DNA of 64,000 nucleotides from Primulina eburnea (taxonomy: Eukaryota > Streptophyta > Magnoliopsida > Lamiales > Gesneriaceae): contig NW_027331407.1 in NCBI RefSeq assembly GCF_022965805.1, positions 1-64,000 on the forward strand, read 5' to 3'. The notes under the pieces were generated by a model, which was not told the DNA's origin, made no database searches, and saw only the letters and a program-made list of their open reading frames with translations. Of the stretch, positions 1 through 14,171 are shown piece after piece. The position numbers were made by a program, and so were the translations under genes. The first letter of the stretch is position 1; each line of letters opens with the position of its first letter.

Positions 1-3000
1 AACACTTTTTGGCCTGTGCTAAATTTTAAAAAGAACTTGGATTGACATTTCTATGGGACTTTATTATGGGGTGCCTTGGACTAAGAAGGGATGAATTCTA
101 TTTTCGTTGTTGTGGATAGATTCTCTAAGATGGCACATTTTATAGTGTTTGTCATAAAATCGATGATGGTTTCAAACATGGCGGATTAGTTCTTGATAGA
201 GAGTCGGTAGGGGAGTTGCATGGCATGCCTAGGACATTTTTTTTTCGGTCGCGATGTAAAATTCTTGAGTCCCACTTTTGGAATACTTTTGATGGCTAAA
301 CGTTGGCAACAAAATTGTTGTTTTCTAACTACTTGTCATCCCAAACGGATGGACAAACTGAAGTTGTCAATAGCATTTGGGAACACTTTTGCCGTCTATT
401 CTTAAAAAAGAACTTGGATTGACATTTCTATGTTTTCTTGGACTTTATTTTGGGTTGCCTAGGACTTTAGAAGGGGAGGGATTCTATTTTCGTTGTTGTT
501 GTGGTGAGTATGCTCTAAGAGTGGCACATTTTATAGCTTGTCATAAAATCGATGATGCTTGTGGAAACATGCGGATTTGTTCTTTAGAGAAGTTTGGTGG
601 AGTTGCATGGCATGCCTAGGACTATTGTTCTCTGGTCGCGTTGTTAAATTCTTGAGTTACTTTTTGGAATACTTTATGGTCTAAACTTGGCACAAAATTG
701 TTGTTTTCCACTACTTGTCATCCCTCAAACGGATTGACAAAACTGAAGTTTGTCAATAGAACTTTTGTGGGAACACTTGTTTGGCGGCTATTTTAAAAGA
801 ACTGGAATTGTGACATTCTATGGACTTTATTTTGGGGGTGCCTTGGGACTGAAGAAGGGGATGGATTCTTTTTTCGTTGTTGTGGATAGATTCTCTAAGA
901 GTGTCACATTTTATAGTTGTGTCATAAAAATCGATGATGTTTCAAAACATGGGCGGATTAGTTTCTATTAGAGAAGTCGGTAGGTTTGGGCCACATGGCA
1001 TGCCTAGGACTATTTTTCTGGTTCGCCGATTGTTAAATCTTGAGTCACTTTTGGAATACTTATGGGCTAAACTTGGCACAAAATTTGTTTGTTTTCTACT
1101 ACTTGTTCATCCTCAAACGGATGGAAAAACTGAAGTTTGTCAATAGCACTTTGGGAACACTTTTGCGTGCTATTCTTAAAAGAACTTGGATTGACATTTT
1201 TTGGACTATTTTGAGGTGCCTAGACTCAGAAGGGGAGGGATTCTATTTTCGTTGTTGGTGGTGAGATTCCTCTAAAGATGGCACATTTTATAGCTTTGTC
1301 ATAAAATCGATGATGCTTTAAAACTGGGCGGATTGTTTCTTTAGAGAAGTTGGTAGGTTTGCATGCAGCATAGGACTATTGTTTCTTTCTGGTCGCGATG
1401 GTTAAATTCTTGAGTTACTTTTTGGAATACTTATGGTCTAAACTTGGCAAAAATTGTTGTTTTCTACTACTTGTCATCCTCAAACGGATTGACAAACTTG
1501 AAGTTGTCAATAGAAAGACTTTGGGAACACTTTGGCGTGCCTATTTTTAAAAAAGAACTTGGATTGACATTTCTATGGACTTTATTTGGGGTGCCTTGGA
1601 CTAAGAAAGGGATGGATTTCTATTTTCGTTGTTGTGGAATAGATTTCTCTAAGAGGCACATTTATAGTTTGTCGTCATAAATCGATGATGTTTCAAACAT
1701 GGGGATTAGTTTTTTCTTTAGAGAAGTCGGGTAGGTTGCATGGCATGCCTAGGACTATTTTTTTGTCGTCTGGTCGCGATGTTAATCTTGAGTCAACTTT
1801 TGATACTTTATGGCTAAACTTGGCACAAATTGTGTTTTCTACTACTGTTGCATCCAAAAAACGGATGGAAAAACTGAAGTTGTCAATAGAACTGTGGAAC
1901 ACTTTTGCGGCTATTCATTAAAAAGAACTTGGAATGGACATTTCTATGGAACTTTATTTTGGGGTTGCCTAGGACTAAGAAGGGAGGGATTCTATTGTTT
2001 TAGATTTCTCTAAGGATGCACATTTTTATAGCATTTGTCATAAAACCGCTGATGCTTCAAAGACATTAGCGGAATTTGTCTTTAGAGAAGTCGTATTGGG
2101 TCCAATGGCATGCCTAGGACTAATTGATTTCTGGTCGGAGGGGAGGGAGGTTAAATTCTTGAGTTACTTTTGGAATACTTTTATGGGCTAACTTTGGCAC
2201 AAAATTGTTGTTTCTACTACTTGTCAGTCCTCAAACAGATGGATCAGACTGGAAGTTGTCATAGAACTTTGGGAACACTTTTGCGTGCTATTCTTAAAAA
2301 GAACTTGGATTGACATTTCTATGAGACTTTATTTTGGGTTGCCTAGGACTAAGAAGGGGATGGATTCTATTTTTGTTGTTGTGGATAGATTCTCTAAGAT
2401 GGCACATTTTATAGCTTGTCATAAAATCGATGATGCTTCAAACATTGCGGATTTGTTCTTTAGAGAAGTCCGTTAGGTGTTGCATGGCATGGCCTAGGAC
2501 TATTGTTTCTGGTCGCGATGTTAAATTCTTGAGTCACTTTTGGAATACTTTATGGGCTAAACTTGGCACAAAATTGTTGTTTTTCTTCTACTACTCTGTC
2601 ATCCCAAACGGATGGGACAAACTGAAGTTGTCAATAGAACTTTGGGAACACTTTTGCGTGCTATTCCTTAAAAAGAACTTGGATTGACATTTCTATGGAC
2701 TTTATTTTGGGGTTGCCTAGGACTGAGAAGAGGAGGATTCTATTTTCGTTGTTGTGGATACACATGTTTCTACAGATGGCACATTTTATATAGCTTTGTT
2801 CATAAAACCCGATATGCTTCAACATCGCGGATTGTTCATTAGAGAAGTCCGTTAGGTTGCATGGCAATGCCTAGGACCATTGATTCTGGTCGTGATGGTT
2901 AAATTTCTGAGTTACTTTTGGGAAATACTTTTATGGTCTAAAACTTGGCACGAAATTGTTGTTTCTACTACTTACTGATCTCTCCTCCTCAAACACTGAT

Positions 3001-6000
3001 GGACAAACTGAAGTTGTCAATAGCACTTTGGGAACACTTGTTGCGTGCTATTCTTAAAAAGAACTTGGATTGACATTTCTATGGGACTTTATTTTGGGGG
3101 TGGCCTAGGGACTAAGAAGGGGATTGGAGGATTCTATTTTCGTTGTGTGTGGATAGATTCTCTAAGATAGCACATTTTTATAGCTGTCATAAACCGATGA
3201 TGCTTCAACATTGCGGATTTGTTCTTTAGAGAAGTCGGTAGGTTGCATGGCATGCCTAGGACTATTGTTTTCTGGTCCGCGATGTTAAATTCTTGAGTCA
3301 CTTTTGGATACTTTATGAGCTAAACTTGGCACAAAAATTGTTGTTTTTTTTCTATTACTTGTCATCCCTCAAAGAGATGGACCAAACTGAAGTTGTCAAT
3401 AGACACTTTGGAACCGTTTGTGGTGCTATCTTAAAAAGAACTTGGATTGACATTTCTATGGACTTTATTTTGGGGTTGCCTAGGACTGAGAAGGGGATTG
3501 ATTCTATTTTCGTTGTTGTGATAGATTCTCTAAGATGGCACATTTTAAGCTTGTCATAAAACCGATAATGACTTCAAACATCGCGGATTGTTCTTAGAGA
3601 AGTCGTTAGGTTGCATGGCATGCCTAGGACTATTGATTTCTTCGTTCCGATGTTAAATTCTTGAGTTACTTTTGGAAACTTTATGGGCTATAACTTGGCA
3701 CAAATTGTTGTTTCTACTCTACGTACTTGTCATCCTCAAACGGATGGAGCCAAACTGAAGTTGTCATAGCACGTTTGGGAACACTTTGCGCTGCTATTCT
3801 TAAAAAGAACTTGGATTGACACTTCCTATGGACTTTATTTTGGGTTTGCCTAGGATCTATAAGAAGGGGAGGACATATCTCTTTATGTTGTGTATGGATA
3901 GATTCTCTAGATGGGCACATTTTATAGCTTGTCCATAAAACCTGATGATGCGTTTCAAACATTGCGGATTTGTTCTTGAGTAGAAAGTCGTGTATGTGGT
4001 TAGCATGGCATGCCTAGGACTATTGTTTCTTCGTGTCGCGATGTTAAATTCTTGAGTTACTTTTGGAATACTTTTAGGTCTATACTGGCACAAAATTGTT
4101 TGTTTTCTACTACTTGTCATCCTCAAACGGATTGACAAATGAGTGTGTCAATAGAACTTTGGGAACACTTTTGCGTGCTATTTTTAAAAAGAATTGGATT
4201 GACATTTCTATGGACTTTATTTTGGGGTGCCTTGGACTAAGGAAGGGATGGGATTCTATTTTCGTTGTTGTGGATAGATTCTCTAAAATTGCAACATTTT
4301 AATAGTTTGTCATAAAATCGATTATGTTTCAAACATGGCGGATTATTTTCTTTAGAGAAGTCGTAGGTTGCATGGGCATGCCTAGGACAATTTTTTTCTG
4401 GTCGCCGATGTTAAATTTCTTGATCACTTTTGGTAATACTTTAGGGCTAAAACTTGGCAACAAAATTGTTGTTTTCTACTACTTTGTCATCCCTCATACG
4501 GATGGAAAAACTGAAGTTGTCAATAGAACTTTGGGAAAGCACTTTTGCGTGCTATTCTTAAAAGAACTTGGATTGACATTTCTAAGGACTTTATTTTGGG
4601 GTTGCCCTAGGACTAAGAAGGGGAGGGATTTCTATTTTTGTTGTTGTGCGATAGATTTTCCTAAGATGACCACATTTGATAGGCCTTGTACATAAAACCG
4701 ATATGCTTCAAACATTTGCGGATTTGTTCATTTATGAGAAGGTCGTTTAGGGTGCCATGGCATGCCGTAGGACTATTGATTTCTGGATCGGCCGATGTTA
4801 AATTCTTGAGTTACTTTTGGAAGTACTTTCTGGGCTAACTTTGCACTCAAAATTGTTTGTTTTTCTACTACTTTTCATCATCAAACAGGAATGGACAAAC
4901 TTGAAGTTGTCAATAGAACTTTGGGAAACACTGTTGCGTGCTATACTTAAAAAGAACTTGGATTGACATTTCTATGGACTTGATTTTGGGGTGCCTAGGA
5001 CTATGAAGGGAGAGGGATTTCTATTTCTATTTCGTTGTTGTGGATATATTCTCTAAGATGGCACATTTTATATGCTTTCATAAAACCGATGATGCTTCAA
5101 AGCATTGCGGATTTGTTCTTAGAGAAGTCGTTAGGTTGCATGGCATGCCTAGGACTATTGATTTTGGTCGCGATGTTAAATTCTGAGTTCACTTTTGAAG
5201 ACTTTATGGGCTAAACTTGGCACAAATTGTTGTTTCTTACTACTTGTCATCCTCAAACCGGATGGACAGACTGAAGTTGTCAATAGACGTTGGGAACACT
5301 TTTGCGTGCTATTCTTAAAAAGAACTTGGATTGACATTTCTATGGACTTTATTTTTGGGTTGCCTAGGACTAAGAAGGGGAGGGATTCTATTTTGTTGTT
5401 GTGGATAGATTTCTAAGATGGCACATTTTATATAGCTTGTCATAAAACTCGATTATGCTTCAAACATTGCGGATTTTGTTTTAGAGAAGTCGTTAGGTGC
5501 GATGGCATTGCCTAGGAACTATTTGTTTCTGGTCGCGATGTTAAATTCTTGAGTTACCTTTGGAAAGCTTTTATGTGTCTACACTTGGACACAAAATTGT
5601 TGTTTTCCTACATACTTGCATGCCTCAAACGGATGGACAACTTAGTTGGTCAATAGAACTTTGGGAACACTTTTGCGTGCTATTTCTTAAAAAGAACTTG
5701 GGATTGGACATTTCTATGGACTTTATTTTTGGGGTTGCCCTAGGACTAAGAAGGGGAGGGATTCTATTTGTTGTTTGTGGATAGATTCTCCTAAGATGGA
5801 ACATTTTATAGCTTGTCAGAAAAACTGATGATGCATCAAACCATTGCGGATTTGTTATTTAGAGAAGTCGTTAGGTTGACATGGCATGCCTAGGGACTAT
5901 GTTTCTTGGATCGCGATTGAAATTCTTGGAGTTACTTTTGAAGACTTTATGGGCTAAACTGGGCACAAAATGTTGTTTTCTTACTACTTGTCATGCTCAA

Positions 6001-6516
6001 AGACGGATTAGACAAACTTGAAGTTGTCAATAGAACTTTGGGAACAACTTTGCTGTGCTATTCTTACAAAAGAACTTGGATTGAAAATTAATGGACTTTA
6101 GTTTGGGGTGCCTAGGACTGAAGAAGGGGGATTGATTCTATATTTCGTTGTTGTGGAAGATGATTCTCTAAGATGGCACATTTTATAGCTTTTCGGATAA
6201 ACCTGATGAATGCTTCAAACATTGCGGATTAGTTCTTTAGAGAAGTCGGAAGGTTGCATGGCATGCCTAGGACTATGTTCTTTCTGGTCAGCGATGTTAA
6301 ATTCTTGAGTTCTTTTGGAAGACTTTATGGGCTAAAACTTGGTAAAGAAAATTGTTGTGTTTCTACTACGGTGTCATCCTCAAAACGGATGGACAAAACT
6401 GAAGTTGTACCATGAGAAACTTGGGAAGACTTTGGCGTGCTATTCTTAAAAAGAACTTGGATTGACAGTTCTATGGACTTATTTGAGGGTTGCCTAGGAC
6501 TAAAGAAGGGGAAGGG
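1..6516 (+). repeat. 364-bp integrase-derived satellite, noisy left array
   Basis: About 17-18 tandem copies of the unit that is clean at 33137-52853, here on the opposite strand. Each copy shows the same landmarks in order: coding for SMDF, then DRFSKMAHF, the LHGMPRT block, GRDVKF, and [16 protein letters not shown]. One-base insertions and deletions occur every few tens of bases and break every frame, so the short ORFs here are not genes. Several unit variants (ATTGATT at about 6128 and 3485, GAGAAGAGGAGG at about 2727) fall in the mirrored order of the array after 33137, which supports an inverted copy of that array. Some units (about 5745, 4996, 1595) do not match the mirrored unit. The error pattern looks like unpolished long-read sequence. 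Confidence 0.85.
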
Positions 6517-6645
6517 TGTATCCCGAGATTTATATCGTGTGGATAATTCCTGATTATTGAACATGTTATAAGACGATTATTAAAGGGCTAACCAGGACAC
6601 GAATTAAAAGTTTGTGGTGAAATCGTGGGGCGAGAGCCGAAGGTC

Positions 6646-6958
6646 TCGCGGCATATGCCCGCGAAGATTGGCGCGCATATGCGCGAGCAGGGCAGGAGCT
6701 CATGGTGCCAAACAGAAAGGTTGGCGCATGTGCGTGATTATATGGCGCGCACATGCGCGAGAGTTCCAGGAAGGGTGGCGCACATGCGCGGCAGAAGGCG
6801 CGCATATGCGCGTGGGTGGCCGAGAGTTGCGAAGAAAGCTTCGCGCACATGCGCGGAAGATTGGCGCGCATATGCGCGAGCTGCCGAGCAAGCCAAGCAC
6901 GAGACCCGAAGGTCCGCGCATATGCGCCGAGGAAGTCGCGCATATGCGCGAGACGTGC
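6646..6958. repeat. GC-rich palindrome cluster (GCGCATATGCGC type), left copy
   Basis: Repeated copies of the self-complementary core GCGCATATGCGC and variants with ACATGC, separated by 15-35 bp of unrelated sequence. Because the core is its own reverse complement, both strands give long spurious ORFs rich in RAYAR, AHMR and RICA. It mirrors 32700-33010 inside the same LTR. Confidence 0.85.
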
Positions 6959-7008
6959 GGCAACAAAGGGGCGAGCCACTTGCCTTACATGCATTAGTGT
7001 ATGTATTA

Positions 7009-7053
7009 TTATATATATATATATAATATATATATATATAATATATATATATA
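7009..7053. repeat. (TA)n microsatellite, left copy
   Basis: Near-uninterrupted TA dinucleotides with two slips, inside the gypsy LTR. The mirror copy is at 32601-32651. The length difference between copies is expected for a microsatellite or for read error. Confidence 0.9.
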
Positions 7054-7844
7054 AAAAGGCACGAATTCTTCAGAATCAGGGAAGCAAGAATCGAGAAAAG
7101 GTTTGGGAAAAGATTGAAAAATCCTTACGCCTTTTGTGAGAAAATCCGTCCGTCAGATTTTGAATCCGACTTCGGTACTGTGTTCCTATCGACATAGGCT
7201 ACAACTGGACGTAAGTTTTGCTATGTTTTGATCTGATTTGAAATTAGGGTATTGTCAGAATCTGATATGATTCATATATGCTGTTCTTGGCATGTTAGAC
7301 ATCGTATAATCGAAACCGGACTGAGAAAAGATACCATATGAAATTGTTATGATTTTTAGAGTTAAGTTGATTTGAGAATTGATATCAGGATTGGAGTATT
7401 ATTGGTACGAGATATTAGAATTAATATTTGATTGAATGATATTGCTGAATGTATTGAGGTTATAACCGTTATGCCGTCATAATGGAATTAGATTGAGTAT
7501 TGCGTATAACAGATTTGAATGGAGTGAGGTATTGATATTATACTTCTCGGTATTGGCATTTCAGAGTAATATTGACAGGTTTGAATTCGAGACTTCGACA
7601 GAGGCAGAGTATCAGAGTGAAAGGTATAAATTATGTTTAGTTGGGATTGCACAACTCGAGGAAGGTTTTGACTCGAGTTTCCCTAAATCACATACTTAGT
7701 TTATTACATTGATCTTGTAATTGATGATATTGATGTTTGTTGTCTATTGATTATAGCCACTTGCATGTAAGGACTGCTGATCGCTAGTCTTGATTGATTT
7801 GCTTAGATACTGACGTTATGTATTGATTTCTGAGTCGTTGAGCA

Positions 7845-7965
7845 TAGGCTGATTCGCCTAGTCACCGGCTGATTCGTCGGTTTATTGATTGATTCGTCTA
7901 AACTTAAGCTGATTAGCTTATTACAAGGCTGAGTTGTCTGATTAATTGGCTGATTCTGCCCAGAC
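7845..7965 (+). repeat. 20-bp tandem hairpin repeat, left copy
   Basis: A tandem series with the recurring core GCTGATTCG, flanked by short complementary stems such as TAGGC/GCCTA and TAAGC/GCTTA. It is the noisy inverse of 31691-31840, where the 20-bp spacing is exact. Confidence 0.7.
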
Positions 7966-8128
7966 ATGGAGATATTAATTATATCGATGCCGTTTTAGGG
8001 ATTGAATTCATTCCTATCGACTGAGATTCGATATAATTACCTATATCCAGACATCGGGATCCCTAGGTTAGAGTTGAGTGAGTCTGAGAGACGCTTGTTG
8101 AGTTGAGTTTGAGTCTGAGTGTGAGTCA

Positions 8129-10202
8129 TGAAAAGCGGACCGGTTACGGAGGAGCCGGAAACACACGAAAGCGAAAATATAAAATTTTTAGAGCAAATAT
8201 TTTCGGCCACCTCATGTTTGTGTGTGTATATTTTACAAAAACTCCAAAAACATTATAGGATGTTTGTAGAAATTTACCTATCAACTCCTTAGAGTTGATG
8301 AAATGGCTCCAACTTTGTTTATAAAACAAAGCTCTTGTTTTGGTAGAGAAATCTACAAGTCTTCTTCTCTCCCCTTCAAGAATAAAGCCCACACTTGGGC
8401 TATGTAAATCCCTTAAGTTTTTGCATAGAAAAACTTAAGGATTATCAAAGAGAAGAATTTTTCTCATCAAGAAAATGAAGAACAAAGGAAAGAAAAATTG
8501 AGAGAATATCCCTCTAATTTTCGGCCAGGGTGGTGATGGATGAGGGGTGTGGGAGACTAGCCTAGGTCTTGACAAAAGTTGTCTCTCAAAAGTTGCAAAA
8601 AGTGGCATGCCTAGTCTCCACCCTTCACCTCCCCAAAGCAGGCAAACCCTAGAATTTCATGCATATAATATGGTTTTAATCACATTAAAAACCATGGACT
8701 AAATTTTAATTATTCAAACACATTGAGAATAAATTAAATATTACTTGAATTTACTCAAGTCCCCACTAGTTTAAATAATTATTTTAATTGAGCTCTACAA
8801 GACTCAATATTATTTAATTAATCCAACACTGAATTAATTTAATTAGTTTAGACTCTACTAGGTCCACTAGTGTTTATTAATTCAACATTTTGAATAATTT
8901 AATTAGTCCCCCAATAATGTTTTATGAATCACAAATTTTCAAAACTACATTATTTATTGGCCAAATTTTAATCTTAGGACACTTTCCATAAATTAAATTT
9001 ATATTTCTCTCTTAGAAGTCATACTTCTATTTTTCTTTACGCTTATAAACACATTTATAAGTCGTTCAACACATTGAACATTTACTTCTCTTCGGGATTT
9101 ACAAAGCAAGTACTTACTTGTGTGGCCCTCAATGGTTCATTGATACAACTAGCCGTGGGTTCACATCTCAATGTGATTCGGACTAAACATGTCCTTATTC
9201 GAGCATACCCCCAATTGCTCCATTCTTACTTATCAACTCCTTGATAGTAAGAACGTCAGAACTCAAGTCTGATAGTACCCAACCAATCACGGTTAAACGC
9301 CTAGCAGCATCGCTTACGTGATTCCCTAGGTATCACATGATATTGCCTGCAAGAACCATTCAATTATGGTTAGCGTACAAGTACGGTCCCTTCAACTCAT
9401 ATATCCCGACCGATTCGACACTATTGGTTTATCGAGAGTTGTCAATGAATCGATACTATGTGTCATGTTTGTGGTTGCAAGATCGATGGTGTAATCTATG
9501 AAACCCCTTTCATAATTACCACCATACTCTGATCAGAGATTTCAACCCACACATACAGGAAAAACACATAGGATACCATACCCGTAGGTAAGCGGTGAAT
9601 CCCCGACTACAATGCATCGACTCCTAATGTTTCGCCGTAACAACCCAACCTTGCCACCTAATGACCCCATAAGAGTCGGTAAACAGTCAAGTAGTGAAAC
9701 GCTAGGCACATAGAGTCTCAATGTTGTCCCCGGGTCATAGACTAATTCTGTACAACCATAAACCAGGACTTTTCCACTCGATAAGTGAGAACCACTTGGA
9801 AAGTCCTTTTATGGAGGGTTGTTCAGTTGCACCTACAAGGAGCACCTATCTGCATGCTCGGACATCACAATGTCCCCCTACCAATGAAACATGGTATCAC
9901 ATCGCAGATACTAGTCTCTACCTCCGAGCGGCCTTTATCCTTCTTAGTGGCGGCTGAATCGACTAGGAACGGTTTAGAATATACTATTCCAAATATGAGT
10001 TTCATGAACTCATCAATGAGCATCTCATATTCTTTCTACTATTTGTATATTCAAGGACTTTATCTATGCAACAAGCATGGATCACAGATAAAGATGCGCC
10101 AAATAATAAATTGAAATATTAAAATAAGATCGTTTATAACAAAAGAGTTTCATTGTGAAACAGTCGGCCACAACTTGGCTCGACGTGCACCTACTCTAAA
10201 CA
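8129..10202 (-). repeat. 3' LTR of left-arm copia copy
   Basis: A minus-strand LTR running from TGTT near 10202 to the terminal CA that reads as TG at 8129. It aligns throughout to the LTR at 29453-31522 with scattered indels. Confidence 0.85.
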
Positions 10203-10216
10203 ATCTCCCACTTGCA

Positions 10217-13200
10217 CTAGAGCCAACTACCTATATACTTTAGACCCATTGATTCGCGATGCCTTCTCGAACGATGGTCCTGGTAAAGCTTAGTTAGTGG
10301 ATCAGCAACAATTATCTGCGAGCGACTTGTCAATCACGACATCTCCTCTTTCCCACGATCTCTCTGAGGATGTGGTACTTTCATCAATACGTGTTTGGAC
10401 TTCTTTGATGAGGACCTTGGCTCCTTCGCCTGAGCTATGGCTCCCGTGTTGTCGCACATCACCGGGATAGGAGCAACCCCACTTGGAATGAACGCCAAAC
10501 TCTTGGACGAAATTCCTATCCAAACAGCCTCCTTTGCTGCAGCCGATGCAGCAATGTATTCTGCCTCAGTGGTGGAATCCGCAGTACTGTCTTGCTTGGA
10601 ACTCTTCCAAGAGACAGCACCACCATTGAGCATGAATATGAATCCGGAGGTTGACTTCGAGTCATCAATATCGCTTTGGAAGCTAGAGTCGGTATAGCCT
10701 TCCAATTTTTAGTTTCTCCACCCCTAGACCAAAAAACAATTATTGGTCCTTCTCAAATACTTGAGGATGTCTTTCATTCAGCTTTCCAGTGTGGAAGACC
10801 AGGGTTGGATTGAATCTTACTCACTACACTTAGTGCAAATGCCACGTCAGGACGTGTAGATATCATGCCATACATGATACTACCAAAGCCGAAGCATACG
10901 GAATTCGTGTCATCCGCCGCCTATCCTCTGCATCAGTCTTGGGAGACATAACTTGGATAGGGACACGCCATGACACATTGGTAGAGTGTCCTCTCTTGGA
11001 CTCATCCATCGAGAACCGCTTCACGATGGTATCAATGTATGTGGACTGGGTGAGACCAAGCAATCTTTTTGATCTATCTTCTATAGATCTGTATTCCCAA
11101 TACAAAAGATGCTTCACCCAAGTCCTGCATTGAGAACTTAACTTGCCTAACCATATCTTTGTTTGATTGCAACATTCCTACATCATTCCCAATGAGTAGA
11201 AGTCATCAACAAAAGAAAAGGAATGTCACAAGCACTCCCACTGACCTTCTTATACACACAGGGTTTTCCTCAGGATTCTTAGTAAAACCAAAACTCTTTG
11301 ATTGTACTATCGAATCTGAGGTTTCCAACCCTCGATGCCTGCTTAAGACCAAAAATAGATCTTTGAAGTTTTGCATACCATATTGCTCACTTCCGATAGA
11401 TGTGAAACCCTCAGGTTGAGACATGTAAATCTCTTCCTTAATATCCCCATTAAGGAAGGCTGTCTTCACATCCATCTGCCATATCTCATAGTCACAAAAC
11501 ATGCAGCTATGGCTACAATATCCTAATGGACTTGAACATCGCAACTGGAGAAAAGGTTTCCTCATAGTCAACACCTTGTCTTTGAGTAATACCCTTTTGC
11601 TACCAATCGCGCCTTTGAAGGTCAATACTTCCCATCCGCCCAAGTTTCCTCTTGTAAATCCATTTACACCCTATGGGAACAGTTCCCTCAGGTGGATCCA
11701 CAAGATTCCACACTTGGTTCGAATGCATGGAATCATCTCAGATTCCATTGCTTCAAGCCACTTGGATGAATCAGCATCGATAACGCTTTCCTTGAAGGTC
11801 CTTGGATCACATCCAAGATTAGGCTCATCATGGCCCTCTTCAAGAGTAGACCATACCTCATAGGTGGTCTCGAGATCCTCTCGGATCTCCTAGGAGCTTG
11901 TATCTCCTCACTGTGGCTTCCTCGGGTGTGGGTTTCTACAACGTGTGGGTGTCTCTCGAACCTCTCGAGTTCTATCATCTCGCCTTTTCTATCTAATAGA
12001 AATTCCTTTCCAAAAAGGTTGCGTTCCTAGAAACAAAACACTTTGTTTCTTGGGGATGATAGAAATAATATCCATGGAATTTCTTGGATATCCACAAAGT
12101 AGCATAAATGGATCGACTATCCGTTTATCTCCCCACTGTCTGCTTCACATAGACAGGACACCCCCTATTCTTAGATAAGAATACTGGGAGGCTTACCCAT
12201 CCATATCTCATATGGAGTCTTGTCAACTGCCTTTTGATGGACATTGTTCAACAACAGTGCCGCTGTTTCAAGCGCATATCCCCAAAAAGGATGGCGGCAA
12301 CTCCGTGAACCCATCATAGACCGAACCATGTCCATCAAAGTCCGGTTACGACGCTCCGAAACACCATTCAACTGTGGTGTAGCGGGCGGAGTCCACTGCG
12401 AGAGAATCCCATTCTCCCTAGATACTCTCTTGGAACTCGGCACTCAGTACTCCACCACTCGATCCGATCAAGTGTCTTGATGCTTCGTCCCAATTGCTTC
12501 TCTACTTCACTTCATCTGAATTCTTTGAAACCTTTCAAAGGCTTCAGACTTGTATTTCATCAAATACACATACCCATACCTCGAATGGCCATCGGTAAGT
12601 GTGCATGAAGTAGGCATGTCCATGCTTAGTGTGATGCTAAGCGGACCGCACACATCGGTATGGATCAAATCCAATAACCCTTTGGCTCGCTCCGCATGGC
12701 CCTTAAAGGAAATTGGTCATCTTTCCTTTTAGACAGGATTCACAAGTCGTGAGAGCATTAATATCGGACATATCAAACAATGCCAACTCCCACTAGCTTG
12801 TTCATCCTTCTTAGGGAATATGACCTAATCGAGCATGCCATAGTTTGTGCCGAATTAAGAGTACTTTGTTTGCGCTTATTTGTTGTTGTTATGGCTTGGA
12901 CATTGTTAAGTGGAATATCTTTCAATTTTAAGGTATAGAGATTGTTTTCAAGTTCACCCGTACCAACTAAACATTCATTCTTAAAAATATGCAAACACCT
13001 TTGACAAAATAAACAAGAAAATCCATCAATATCAAGCATCGAAATGGAAAAAATGTTTTAAACCAAGTCTGGTACATACAAAACATCTCTCAAAATAAGC
13101 TTAAAATCATTGTTCAATATTAAAATAACATCATCCAATGGCCTTGGCAGCAACTCTTGCCCCATTGCCCATCCTCAAGAAGGTCTCACCTCCTCGGAGC

Positions 13201-14171
13201 CTCCTACTTCTTCCCATCACCCATTCCGCAAATCATTACAGAGATGTGAGCCACAGCCGGTATCCAATACCAAGAAGTAAGTTTAATTGAGATGTTAACT
13301 TCAACTATAGAACATACCTTTGGCAGAACCCCTTGCGCAAGAATATCCCTGCAGTTACGCCTCCAATGTCCAGGCTTCTTGCAGTGGTGACAAGATGTCA
13401 ACAGTTTCTTTTCAGCCTTCACTGGCGCGGCTGCCACAACGGGACTCGAAGTCTGCCCTTCAAGGGCTCGCTCTTCTTGTACGCTGGAAAAGAAACGCTT
13501 CTTTCCCTTCCCATGTGACCGGTCTTCGTGCCAGATGAAGAGCCCACATAAAGAAAACCTGCTCTTCTCTTTTTGATTGTGGACTCAAAGGTCACAAGCA
13601 TGTTCACCAACTCTTCAAGGCTGGGCTCGAGCTTGTTCATATTGAAGTTCACGACAAAGGATCGAAAGAGCTAGGCAAGTGACAACAGTAGCACATCCGT
13701 GGTCAACTCCGGATGGCAAGATCAAATCCATGCCCACGAGCTTGTCCACTAGCCAATCAACTTTAGGCCTGCTCATGGACCGAAGTCCCATCTCGCAGGC
13801 GTAAAGTGATGAGCTCCTTACTGTGGCATGCCTCAAAGGCCGAGTCTGCTCTCTCCGAAGAGCTCCTTGAGGTGCATATGAATGTCAGCAGCATTCTTAG
13901 CATCCTCGAATTCGCCTTTGCAGCTCATCGTTCAGCGAAGCCTGCATATAACACACTTCGCCTTCAATTCATGTCACACCATCCTTGTAGGTCTGCAATT
14001 CCTCAGAAGTGCAGCCTATAGGAGCCTCAGCAGGGGGCGCCTCAGTAAGTGTATATGCGATCTTCTCGAGTTTAGGACAATCTTTAAATTTCTTAGCCAA
14101 GTGTATAGTTTGGTCCGGTTAGTATGTGTTGTTTCGAGAATGACCGAAAACGGGTTGCGAATTGATGACAT
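10217..14171 (-). pseudogene. copia gag-pol polyprotein, left-arm copy, many frameshifts
   Basis: A minus-strand Gag-Pol reading from an ATG at 14171 to a TAG at about 10217, colinear with 25504-29438. Recognisable pieces are the Gag region (about 13420-14171), a CHHCKKPGHWRRNC zinc knuckle (about 13350-13395), integrase with an SERRNRTL segment (about 12300-12440), the reverse transcriptase core with WQMDVKTAFLNGD (about 11440-11500), and RNase H with YTDSSFQSD and [11 protein letters not shown] (about 10500-10690). Indels break it into short pieces, so the individual ORFs are not separate genes. At three of the four sites where the right-arm copy is frameshifted, this copy lacks that particular indel, although it has others. 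Confidence 0.8.

Larger units (their letters stand above)
6517..8128 (+). mobile_element. Ty3/gypsy-type solo LTR, 5' portion (left arm, noisy)
   Basis: The segment starts with TGTA and a CCGAGATTTA block directly after satellite sequence. It continues on the far side of the copia insertion at 18052-18575, giving an LTR of about 2.13 kb. No gag, pol, primer site or second LTR is seen next to it, so it is a solo LTR or a fragment. It contains a palindrome cluster (6646-6958), a TA microsatellite (7009-7053) and a 20-bp hairpin repeat (7845-7965). It is the inverted copy of 31528-33136. Assignment to gypsy rests on its terminal sequence and on a conserved block shared with the LTR pair at 19020-20657; no coding region confirms it. 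Confidence 0.7.

Noticed and set aside
6566..7139. Overlapping ORFs with RAYAR, AHMR and RICA repeats on both strands (also 32426-33049)
   Set aside because: They are translations of the self-complementary GCGCATATGCGC repeats in an LTR; the same motif gives similar peptides on both strands.
7493..7699. 68-codon ORF in the gypsy LTR (mirror at 31957-32163)
   Set aside because: It has no recognisable domain, lies within an LTR, and its appearance in both arms only reflects the inverted copy.
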